From an uncultured Clostridia bacterium (GTDB taxonomy: Bacteria; Bacillota; Clostridia; Christensenellales; UBA1242), in contig CANRLJ010000011.1 in assembly GCA_947631485.1 (NCBI GenBank), positions 1-12,857 on the forward strand: 12,857 nt of DNA. Reading direction: 5' to 3'. Both the position numbers and the translations under genes were made by a program. Shown one piece after another: positions 7,336 to 12,857 of the stretch. A model generated the notes under the pieces. The model was not told where the DNA came from and ran no database searches. It saw only the letters and a list, made by a program, of their open reading frames with translations. Position 1 is the first letter of the stretch; each line of letters opens with the position of its first letter.

Positions 7336-8709
7336 ATGGAACTTAAAAACATGGACAAAATTGTCAATTTGTGCAAAAGCCGAGGCTTTGTTTTTCCTGG
7401 AAGCGAAATTTACGGCGGCTTTGCAAACACTTGGGACTTCGGCCCTGTTGGTGTTGAGCTTAAAAACAACATAAAACGTGCTTGGTGGAAGAGGTTTGTT
7501 CAAGAACCACCAAATTCTTATGGTGCAGACGCATCCATCTTGATGAACCCAATGGTTTGGCAGGCATCTGGTCACGCCCAGAGTTTTTCAGACCCAAAAA
7601 TGGATTGCAAGTCATGCAAGCAACGTTTTAGGGCGGACAACTTGGTTGAGGAATTTTCAAAAGGAACAGTGGCTGCCGAGGCAATGACAAACGAAGAACT
7701 TGAAAAATACATCAATGAAAACAAGATCAAATGTCCTCACTGTGGCAATTTCAATTGGACACCAATAAGGCAGTTTAAACTTATGTTTGAAACCTCTCGT
7801 GGCACACTTGAGGGCGAAAAAGATGTCGTTTATCTCAGGCCAGAAACAGCCCAAGGTGTTTATGTGAATTTCCTAAACTTGCAGCGCACAACGAGGGCGA
7901 AACTTCCATTTTCAGTTGCCCAAATAGGAAAATCCTTCAGAAATGAAGTCACCCCAGGAAACTTCTTGTTTAGGACGATTGAATTTGAACAGATGGAACA
8001 TCAAACATTTTGCAAGGCTGAAGATGCGTTTGAAATTTATGAAGAAACAAAGAAACGCGCCTTGCAATTCGCCGAAGATGTAGGACTGAAAGAGGAAAAC
8101 CTGCGTTTTCATGACCATGACAAACTTGCCTTTTATGCAAAGGCCGCCTGCGACATACAATACAGATTTCCAATAGGTTGGGAAGAACTTAACGGAATCC
8201 ATCACCGCTCTCAGCACGACCTGAGCAAACACCAAGAATACAGTGGAAAGTCGATGGTGTATGTTGACCCTGTGACAAACGAAAAGTTTGTTCCAACAGT
8301 TGTGGAATATGCCATCGGTGCTGACAGATTGACTTTGGCTGTATTATGCGAAGCCTATGACGAAGAAACTTTGGAAAACGGCGAAACAAGAGTTGTCTTG
8401 CACTTTAATCCTGCAATCGCGCCATACAAGGTTGCCGTTCTTCCTCTTCAAAAAAATCTTTCCGACAAGGCAAAAGAGGTTTATTCGCTTCTTGCAAAGC
8501 AGTTTATGTGCGACTTTGATGACGCCGGCTCAATCGGGAAACGCTATCGCCGTGAGGACGAAATTGGCACTCCTTTCTGCGTGACGGTGGATTTTGAAAC
8601 GCTTGAAAACAACACAGTCACAATAAGAGACCGAGACACAATGCAACAAATAAGGCTGAATATTTCAGAAATTGTGCCATATATTTCGGAAAAAATAATT
8701 TTTAATTGA
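7336..8709 (+). CDS. glyS: Glycine--tRNA ligase, alpha2 (eukaryote/archaeal-like) type
   Basis: 457 residues, the usual size of the homodimeric class II enzyme, which charges tRNA-Gly with glycine using ATP in the cytoplasm. The N-terminus CKSRGFVFPGSEIYGGFANT (13-32) and RPETAQG (168-174) are family hallmarks. Motif 2 carries FRNE (201-204) followed by a long FLFRTIEFEQMEHQ segment; motif 3 is GADRLTLAVL (328-337). Two CxxC pairs (C91/C94 and C133/C136) look like a zinc site in the inserted domain. Residues about 362-457 are the anticodon-binding domain. The first ATG after the T-box is preceded by a perfect AAAGGAGG (7323-7330), 5 nt away; the longer open frame from 7264 runs through the T-box itself and is rejected. 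The gene is controlled by the leader above and ends in TGA before a terminator shared with folA. The separate alpha/beta GlyQ/GlyS form is not present here. Confidence 0.97.
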   Translation: MELKNMDKIVNLCKSRGFVFPGSEIYGGFANTWDFGPVGVELKNNIKRAWWKRFVQEPPNSYGADASILMNPMVWQASGHAQSFSDPKMDCKSCKQRFRADNLVEEFSKGTVAAEAMTNEELEKYINENKIKCPHCGNFNWTPIRQFKLMFETSRGTLEGEKDVVYLRPETAQGVYVNFLNLQRTTRAKLPFSVAQIGKSFRNEVTPGNFLFRTIEFEQMEHQTFCKAEDAFEIYEETKKRALQFAEDVGLKEENLRFHDHDKLAFYAKAACDIQYRFPIGWEELNGIHHRSQHDLSKHQEYSGKSMVYVDPVTNEKFVPTVVEYAIGADRLTLAVLCEAYDEETLENGETRVVLHFNPAIAPYKVAVLPLQKNLSDKAKEVYSLLAKQFMCDFDDAGSIGKRYRREDEIGTPFCVTVDFETLENNTVTIRDRDTMQQIRLNISEIVPYISEKIIFN

Positions 8710-8760
8710 TAAATGAAAAAATAATTAAAAAATAAATAATAAAAATTGCTGAAAAATATG

Positions 8761-8788
8761 AAAAATACGCATTTTTGCGTATTTTTTA
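8761..8788. terminator. Bidirectional terminator between glyS and folA
   Basis: An 11-bp perfect stem AAAAATACGCA/TGCGTATTTTT (8761-8771/8776-8786) with a TTTT loop is flanked by T-rich sequence on both strands. It lies between the convergent ends of glyS and folA, only about 9 nt from the folA stop codon, and should stop transcription from both sides. Confidence 0.85.
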
Positions 8789-8794
8789 TTTTAT

Positions 8795-9295
8795 TTATTT
8801 TAATTTTTTAATTTTCTTGTTTTCATATATATCAAAACTGAAAACAAGTCCGTTTTCGGTTTGTTTTTGACCTTTTTTGTGTAGAACAAACCCCTCTTTG
8901 GTCAAATCCTTTATATATGTGTCCGCCGGCACGACTTTGTCTATTGTTGTGACGTACGCAAACTTGCAATATGGCATCAGAAGATTGTAGATGCTTGCTC
9001 CGCCGCACACAAAGACTTCATCCTCTGCAAAACGGTCTATTTGCCGGAACAGTGCCGCAATGTCATGCACCACAATAGCCCCGTCAGCGGAAAAGTTTGG
9101 GTTGTCGCTCAGCACAATGTTGGTTCTTCCAGCCAAAGGCCGTTTGGGCAATGAAAGATATGTCCTCTCGCCAAAAACCACCACCTTTCCCATCGTCGTT
9201 TGCTTGAAATAGGCAAGGTCAGAGGGCAAACTGAACAGCAGCTTTCCATCCTTTCCTATTGCATAGTCTTTTGTCACCGCAACAATTAAATTCAT
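8795..9295 (-). CDS. folA: Dihydrofolate reductase
   Basis: 166 residues, normal length. It reduces DHF made by ThyA back to THF with NAD(P)H. Visible hallmarks are N-terminal IVAVTKDYAIG (4-14), the substrate loop SLPSDLAYFK with acidic Asp26 (E. coli Asp27), T45 and RPLAGR with Arg57 (folate glutamate contact), VLS (61-63), and GGASIY (98-103) at the cofactor site. Phe21 takes the place of the common Trp22. The E. coli MGR(44)H segment reads FGE(43)R, and S64 is D64, placing two acidic residues where E. coli binds the NADPH 2'-phosphate; cofactor preference may differ. The C-terminus is a basic tail (NKKIKKLK). The start is set by AAGGAG, part of which overlaps the thyA TAA stop; the two genes are 9 nt apart. 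It is the last gene of folD-thyA-folA. Confidence 0.95.
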   Translation of the reverse strand: MNLIVAVTKDYAIGKDGKLLFSLPSDLAYFKQTTMGKVVVFGERTYLSLPKRPLAGRTNIVLSDNPNFSADGAIVVHDIAALFRQIDRFAEDEVFVCGGASIYNLLMPYCKFAYVTTIDKVVPADTYIKDLTKEGFVLHKKGQKQTENGLVFSFDIYENKKIKKLK

Positions 9296-9304
9296 GCCTG
9301 CTCC

Positions 9305-10135
9305 TTATATTGCAACTTCAATTTTGTATTTTTTGTCGTTATAGACATAGTTTTCAAACTTAAAACTGTCCACTTTGAAGTCATAAAAATCTTTGATGTT
9401 TGGGTCGATGCTGAAAGTTGGGGCTTTGTATTGCTTTTTCTTTATTATCTCTTTTATTATTGGAATATGTCTGTCATAAATGTGAGCGTCCGCAATCACA
9501 TGCACAAGTTCTCCAACCTCCAACCCGCTGGCTCTGGCAAACATATGCACCAACACCGCATATTGGCAAACGTTCCAGTTGTTGGCGGTCAACATGTCTT
9601 GGCTTCTTTGATTTAATATGGCGTTCAGTTTGTTTCCAGAAACATTAAACGTGACAGAATATGCACAAGGATACAGCCCCATTTCAGAAAGGTCAGCATG
9701 ATTGTAGATGTTTGTCAAAATTCTCCTTGACGCAGGATTGTGTTTCAGATCATACAGCACCCTGTCAACCTGGTCAAACATGCCCTCTTTATATTTGTTC
9801 TTCACCCCAAGTTGATAGCCATACGCCTTGCCAATTGTGCCCTTTTCGTCCGCCCAACTGTCCCAAATATGGCTATGTAAATCGGAAATCTTGTTGCTTT
9901 TCTTCTGCCAAATCCACAAGATTTCGTCTATTGCGTTTTTGTAGGCTGTCTTTCTTAAAGTTATGATTGGAAATTCTTTGGAAAGGTCATATCTGTTTAC
10001 AATGCAAAATTTTTTTATCGTATGCGCCGGCGTTCCATCCTTCCACTTTGGTCTGACCTGCTGGTCGGTGTCCCAAACACCATTTTTTAAGATGTCCTTT
10101 ACATTTTTAACAAAAACTTTGTCTGCATAACTCAT
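9305..10135 (-). CDS. thyA: Thymidylate synthase (ThyA type)
   Basis: 276 residues. It converts dUMP and methylene-THF to dTMP and DHF. The N-terminus has the RPKWKDGTPAHTIKK element (28-42) in place of the RTGT-type loop. The catalytic cysteine is Cys157 in LYPCAYS; R137 and R138 are the phosphate-binding pair; QRSQD (176-180), the TANNWNVCQYA segment (183-193) and HVIADAHIYDRH (212-223) are diagnostic. An Ala, not His, follows the catalytic Cys. Overall it resembles the B. subtilis ThyA subgroup more than E. coli ThyA. The ATG has GGAGG 8 nt upstream in the 24-nt gap after folD, and the TAA stop runs into the folA ribosome site. It lies between the enzyme that interconverts its cofactor (folD) and the one that recycles it (folA), so co-expression makes sense. 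No ThyX is seen. Confidence 0.96.
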   Translation of the reverse strand: MSYADKVFVKNVKDILKNGVWDTDQQVRPKWKDGTPAHTIKKFCIVNRYDLSKEFPIITLRKTAYKNAIDEILWIWQKKSNKISDLHSHIWDSWADEKGTIGKAYGYQLGVKNKYKEGMFDQVDRVLYDLKHNPASRRILTNIYNHADLSEMGLYPCAYSVTFNVSGNKLNAILNQRSQDMLTANNWNVCQYAVLVHMFARASGLEVGELVHVIADAHIYDRHIPIIKEIIKKKQYKAPTFSIDPNIKDFYDFKVDSFKFENYVYNDKKYKIEVAI

Positions 10136-10159
10136 AACCTATCCTCCATTTTATGAATT

Positions 10160-10996
10160 TTATTCTCTGTTGGAATTTTCTTCCAAATAAAGAGTGTTTC
10201 TCATAAGGCAAGCCACCGTAAGTGGCCCAACGCCGCCCGGGACGGGAGTTATTAACTTGCACTTTGGCGAGACATTTTCAAAGTCAACATCACCATAAAT
10301 TTTTCCGTCAACACGGTTTATGCCAACATCAACAACAACTGCATCCTTTTTCACAAAGTCGGCAGTTATATATTTGCACTTTCCAATGGCAACAACCAAA
10401 ATGTCAGCGTCCTTTGTGTATTTTTTCAGATTTTGTGTCTTGCTGTGACACAGAGTTACCGTTGCGTTTTTGTGTTCAAGCAAACTTGCAACACTCTTTC
10501 CGACAAGCAAACTTCTGCCCACAACAACGGCATGTTTTCCCTCAATTTCAACATCATATTTTTCAAGCAATTTGATTATTCCCAAGGCTGTGCAAGGAGC
10601 AAAATCCGAGTTTCCTGCAAAAAGTTTTCCAAGGTTTATGTTTGTCAGACAATCAACATCTTTTTCTGGGCTGATTGTGTTTATTGCACTCGTTTCGTCA
10701 AGGTGTTTTGGCAGAGGCAGTTGCAACAAAATTGCCGTCACAGCCCTGTCTTTGTTCAGTTTTTTTATCTCATTTTGAAGTTTTTGCTGGCTGACATCGT
10801 TTGGAAGTCTGACAACCCTTGAAAGCATGCCACACTCTGTGCACGCCTTTTGTTTTGAGGCTACATAAATTTCGCTTGCTTTGTCTCCCTCAACAATGAT
10901 GCAAGCAAGCATAGGCTTCTTTTTCATCGCCAACGCCTTGCCCCGCACTTCTTCCTTTATTTCTTTTGCAAACTCTTTGCCGTTTAAAATTTCCAT
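10160..10996 (-). CDS. folD: Bifunctional methylene-THF dehydrogenase / methenyl-THF cyclohydrolase
   Basis: 278 residues, the usual FolD size. It interconverts 5,10-methylene-, methenyl- and 10-formyl-THF. MEILNGKEFAKEI is the standard FolD N-terminus. Tyr44 and the catalytic Lys48 lie in SEIYVASKQKAC; QLPLP (92-96), PEKDVD (110-115), the nucleotide-binding VVGRSLLVGKSVA (158-170) and PVPGGVGPLT (251-260) are all present. The common KDVDGF reads KDVDCL, with Cys116 in place of Gly. I chose ATG 10996 over an in-frame ATG at 11035. The extra residues (MFVKKIFYAIIFL) would be encoded by promoter DNA and are not part of the family. The chosen ATG lies 7 nt after an extended TATAAT, so it is probably leaderless and has no Shine-Dalgarno. 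It is the first gene of folD-thyA-folA and divergent from glyA. Confidence 0.95.
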   Translation of the reverse strand: MEILNGKEFAKEIKEEVRGKALAMKKKPMLACIIVEGDKASEIYVASKQKACTECGMLSRVVRLPNDVSQQKLQNEIKKLNKDRAVTAILLQLPLPKHLDETSAINTISPEKDVDCLTNINLGKLFAGNSDFAPCTALGIIKLLEKYDVEIEGKHAVVVGRSLLVGKSVASLLEHKNATVTLCHSKTQNLKKYTKDADILVVAIGKCKYITADFVKKDAVVVDVGINRVDGKIYGDVDFENVSPKCKLITPVPGGVGPLTVACLMRNTLYLEENSNRE

Positions 10997-11003
10997 TAGG
11001 AAA

Positions 11004-11031
11004 ATTATAGCATAAAAAATTTTTTTTACAA
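11004..11031 (-). promoter_or_regulatory. folD operon promoter, probably leaderless
   Basis: On the minus strand an extended -10, TGCTATAAT (TATAAT at 11009-11004), is preceded after 16 bp by TTGTAA (11031-11026). Transcription would start at about 10997-10996, the first base of the folD ATG. Confidence 0.75.
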
Positions 11032-11044
11032 ACAAAAAAAGGTT

Positions 11045-11072
11045 TTTACTTTTTTTCTTTTTATGTTAAAAT
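11045..11072 (+). promoter_or_regulatory. glyA promoter
   Basis: TTTACT (11045-11050), 16-bp spacer and extended -10 TGTTAAAAT (TAAAAT at 11067-11072). Its -35 box is only 13 bp from that of the divergent folD promoter, so one bound regulator could affect both. The leader holds a strong site TAAGGAGG (11085-11092). Confidence 0.7.
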
Positions 11073-11098
11073 TGCTCTGATGGTTAAGGAGGGATTTT

Positions 11099-12325
11099 AT
11101 GGTAAACAACAAATTAAAAGAAGTTGACCCAGAGGTGTTTGCAGCAATAAAACAAGAAGAAAAACGCCAGCGCGAAACAATCGAACTGATTGCCAGCGAA
11201 AACATTGTAAGCAAGGCCGTTCGCGAAGCCGTTGGCAGTGTGCTTACAAACAAATATGCCGAGGGCTACCCTCAGAAAAGATATTATTGCGGTTGCGAAA
11301 ATGTTGACGACATCGAAAGCCTTGCAATTGAGCGCGCAAAAAAACTCTTCCATGCCGAACATGCAAATGTTCAGCCACACTCCGGCGCAAATGCAAATTT
11401 TGCTGTGTATATGGCACTTTTAAAACCTGGCGACACCATACTTGGCATGTCTTTGCCAGCAGGCGGACACCTCACCCACGGAACAAAGGTGAACGTTTCC
11501 GGAAAGGTCTTCAACGCCGTTGCGTATGGCCTTGATGAAAAGACCGAACTTATCGACTATGACGAAGTTGAAAGGCTGGCAAAACAACATAAGCCAAAAT
11601 TGATAGTTGCCGGTGCCAGTGCCTACCCAAGAAAGATTGACTTCGCTCGTTTCAGACAAATTGCTGACAGCGTTGGGGCGTATTTGATGGTTGACATGGC
11701 GCATATTGCCGGACTTGTTGCGGCAGGGCTGCATCCAAATCCTTGCCAATATGCCGATGTGGTGACAACAACCACACACAAAACACTGCGTGGCCCTCGT
11801 GGCGGCATGATTTTGTGCAAGGCAGAACTTGCCAAAAAAATTGACAGCGCTGTATTTCCAGGAACGCAAGGTGGCCCATTGGAACATGTGATTGCCGGAA
11901 AAGCGGTCATGCTTAAAGAGGCAATGACCCCAGAATTTAAAGAATATCAAAAGCAAGTCATCAAAAACTGCAAGGCTTTGGCAAGCGAACTTAAAAAACT
12001 TGGTTTCAGGCTTGTTTCTGGTGGCACAGACAACCACCTGATTTTGGTTGACCTCACCCCATTTAATGCAACAGGGAAGGAAGTTGCCGACCTCTTGCAC
12101 GAGGCCAACATCACAACAAACAAAAATTCAATTCCAAACGAAAAACTAAGCCCAACAATAACAAGCGGGCTCAGACTTGGCACCGCCGCCGTGACAACCC
12201 TTGGCATGAAAGAGGAAGAGATGAAACAGATTGCAAGGATGATTCACAAAATTGTGTTGGAAAAAGAGAGCGCAATCCCCGCTGTGAAAAAAGAGGCAAT
12301 CGCCTTGATGAAAAGATTTGCTTAG
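11099..12325 (+). CDS. glyA: Serine hydroxymethyltransferase
   Basis: 408 residues, typical bacterial length. This PLP enzyme converts serine and THF to glycine and 5,10-methylene-THF, feeding ThyA and FolD and supplying glycine to GlyS. Family signatures are IELIASEN (28-35), the [20 protein letters not shown] segment (51-70), PHSGANAN (93-100), GGHLTHG (122-128), [11 protein letters not shown] (198-208) and [15 protein letters not shown] (222-236), where Lys228 is the PLP Schiff-base lysine. FPGTQGGP and SGLRLGT near the C-terminus are also standard. The position before GGHLTHG, often His (HGGHLTHG), is Ala121. The start is set by TAAGGAGG 6 nt upstream. It is monocistronic with its own terminator and divergent from the folD-thyA-folA operon, with which it shares a short promoter region. 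Confidence 0.97.
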   Translation: MVNNKLKEVDPEVFAAIKQEEKRQRETIELIASENIVSKAVREAVGSVLTNKYAEGYPQKRYYCGCENVDDIESLAIERAKKLFHAEHANVQPHSGANANFAVYMALLKPGDTILGMSLPAGGHLTHGTKVNVSGKVFNAVAYGLDEKTELIDYDEVERLAKQHKPKLIVAGASAYPRKIDFARFRQIADSVGAYLMVDMAHIAGLVAAGLHPNPCQYADVVTTTTHKTLRGPRGGMILCKAELAKKIDSAVFPGTQGGPLEHVIAGKAVMLKEAMTPEFKEYQKQVIKNCKALASELKKLGFRLVSGGTDNHLILVDLTPFNATGKEVADLLHEANITTNKNSIPNEKLSPTITSGLRLGTAAVTTLGMKEEEMKQIARMIHKIVLEKESAIPAVKKEAIALMKRFA

Positions 12326-12333
12326 CCACATGT

Positions 12334-12363
12334 AAAAGAGTTGAGAAAAACAACTCTTTTTTT
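12334..12363 (+). terminator. glyA terminator
   Basis: A perfect 10-bp stem AAAAGAGTTG/CAACTCTTTT (12334-12343/12351-12360), loop AGAAAAA, then more T, 8 nt after the glyA stop. Confidence 0.9.
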
Positions 12364-12462
12364 ATTGTCACCGCCGCGTTTCAACACTCAAAATTGTGGA
12401 CAGAATACACTTTGCGCGGATAAAACGCGAAAATTTTGCCAAGAACAAAATTGAAAATAGTG

Positions 12463-12492
12463 TTGACAAAGCAAAACACAATGTGATAAACT
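12463..12492 (+). promoter_or_regulatory. Promoter of tRNA-Ser
   Basis: Perfect TTGACA (12463-12468), 18-bp spacer and extended -10 TGATAAACT (TAAACT at 12487-12492), with the mature tRNA starting 14 nt after the -10 box. The 12364-12462 stretch before it holds no gene that I can support. Confidence 0.75.
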
Positions 12493-12505
12493 TAATAAGC
12501 GATGT

Positions 12506-12596
12506 GGAGAGATACTCAAGAGGTCGAAGAGGCTTCCCTGCTAAGGAAGTAGTGTTGTAAAAGGCAGCGAGGGTTCGAATCCCTCTCTCTCCGCCA
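12506..12596 (+). tRNA. tRNA-Ser(GCT)
   Basis: 91 nt including an encoded CCA (12594-12596). The acceptor stem GGAGAGA (12506-12512) pairs perfectly with TCTCTCC (12586-12592), discriminator G. The anticodon stem CTTCC/GGAAG encloses loop CTGCTAA with anticodon GCT (12540-12542), which reads AGC/AGU. A long variable arm of about 19 nt, typical of class II tRNAs, precedes T-arm GAGGG-TTCGAAT-CCCTC. A minus-strand open frame across this gene is a false ORF. Confidence 0.97.
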
Positions 12597-12617
12597 ATCA
12601 ATGTCAAATACGAACAC

Positions 12618-12645
12618 CAAACACAAAAGGCATTTTATGTGTTTG
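12618..12645 (+). other. Hairpin downstream of tRNA-Ser
   Basis: An 8-bp perfect stem CAAACACA/TGTGTTTG (12618-12625/12638-12645) with a 12-nt loop sits between the tRNA and the terminator at 12678. No T-tract follows. It may be part of the 3' trailer processed from the tRNA transcript, or a small RNA; no function can be assigned. Confidence 0.5.
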
Positions 12646-12677
12646 TGGAAGGATCGTTTGGTATCATAATTTATAGA

Positions 12678-12707
12678 AAAAACACCGGGTAAGAAGCCGG
12701 TGTTTTT
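12678..12707. terminator. Bidirectional terminator after tRNA-Ser and the right-edge gene
   Basis: An 11-bp perfect stem AAAAACACCGG/CCGGTGTTTTT (12678-12688/12697-12707), loop GTAAGAAG, with T-runs on both strands. It ends the tRNA-Ser transcript on the plus strand and the partial gene at 12711 on the minus strand, whose stop is 4 nt away. Confidence 0.92.
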
Positions 12708-12710
12708 TTG

Positions 12711-12857
12711 TTATTTATCATAAAGTTTTTTCCTTCTTCTCTTTCGCAATGCGGCGAAAGCAATTCCACCGCCGCAAGCCACCACAACTCCAGCAACGCA
12801 AGGCAATATGATGTCCAAATATCCTTTTGCGAGAATTACAATATCGTGTGCGGAAAC
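12711..12857 (-). CDS. C-terminal end of a membrane-anchored protein (partial)
   Basis: The minus strand is open from the right edge to TAA at 12713-12711, giving the last 48 residues of a protein whose body lies outside the window. They read VSAHDIVILAKGYLD, then a hydrophobic segment of about 20 residues (IILPCVAGVVVACGGGIAFA), then the positive cluster RKRRRKK and a four-residue end. This is a typical C-terminal stop-transfer anchor with the body outside and the tail inside. I see no LPXTG motif in the visible part. It has no similarity by eye to the large surface protein at the left edge, whose own C-terminus is not visible. The frame is supported by the terminator placed directly after its stop and by the membrane-anchor pattern. 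Confidence 0.75.
   Translation of the reverse strand, partial: VSAHDIVILAKGYLDIILPCVAGVVVACGGGIAFAALRKRRRKKLYDK

Noticed and set aside
10997..11035. Longer FolD start giving a hydrophobic MFVKKIFYAIIFL extension
   Set aside because: No ribosome site, the codons are promoter DNA, and FolD is a cytosolic enzyme that begins at MEILNGK.
11420..12100. Minus-strand open frame of 226 codons opposite glyA
   Set aside because: Long but antisense to a highly conserved enzyme; composition (many Cys, Trp, His) is typical of a shadow frame.
12368..12607. Minus-strand 79-residue open frame (MTLIGGERGIRTLAAF...)
   Set aside because: It lies antisense to tRNA-Ser; this GERGIRTL-type peptide is a well-known false protein from the reverse strand of serine tRNA genes.
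12506..12707. Possible mobile-element attachment site at the tRNA-Ser 3' end
   Set aside because: No integrase gene, no repeat of the tRNA 3' end, and a normal terminator follows.
1..12857. CRISPR array, toxin-antitoxin pair, phage or transposase genes
   Set aside because: No regularly spaced repeats and no matching motifs were seen on either strand.

Overview
The window looks like chromosomal DNA from a low-G+C bacterium, most likely an uncultivated member of the Bacillota/Clostridia. The evidence is TTGACA/TATAAT-type promoters, strong AAGGAG ribosome sites, T-tailed hairpin terminators, a transcriptional T-box leader, an alpha2-type glycyl-tRNA synthetase, and a B. subtilis-like ThyA. TGA is used as a stop (ABC-F gene, glyS), so this is not a mycoplasma code. 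The phylum assignment is inference; no marker gene fixes the genus.

Layout. (1) Positions 1-3686, minus strand: the first ~1,228 residues of a very large exported surface protein whose C-terminus lies beyond the left edge. It is a single unbroken frame running off the window. (2) 3926-6258, plus: a two-gene unit of an unknown Lys/Gln/Asn-rich protein and an ABC-F ATPase. A consensus promoter starts so close to the first ATG that the mRNA should be leaderless; a terminator overlaps the ABC-F stop codon. (3) 6468-7124, plus: an unknown protein with two membrane segments and its own promoter. (4) 7145-8709, plus: promoter, compact glycine T-box and glyS. (5) 8795-10996, minus: the operon folD-thyA-folA. 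(6) 11099-12325, plus: glyA, divergent from folD. (7) 12506-12596: tRNA-Ser(GCT). (8) 12711-12857, minus: the last 48 residues of a membrane-anchored protein.

How the genes work together. Regions 4-6 form a one-carbon/glycine/thymidylate island. GlyA makes glycine and methylene-THF from serine; ThyA uses methylene-THF to make dTMP and releases DHF; FolA regenerates THF; FolD interconverts methylene- and formyl-THF. GlyS charges glycine and is controlled by uncharged tRNA-Gly. The whole thymidylate cycle is encoded within about 3.5 kb.

Most unusual points. The ABC-F protein has lost the Walker A lysine and H-switch histidine of its second ATPase domain and the LSGG signature of its first. All three belong to the same composite ATP site, while the other site is intact. 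Two genes appear leaderless in a genome that otherwise shows strong Shine-Dalgarno sites. The glycine T-box is very short, with a candidate specifier GGC in a small hairpin loop. The DHFR has acidic residues where E. coli DHFR contacts the NADPH 2'-phosphate. No CRISPR array, insertion sequence, phage gene or recognisable defence system was seen. No gene-free stretch exceeds 300 bases.
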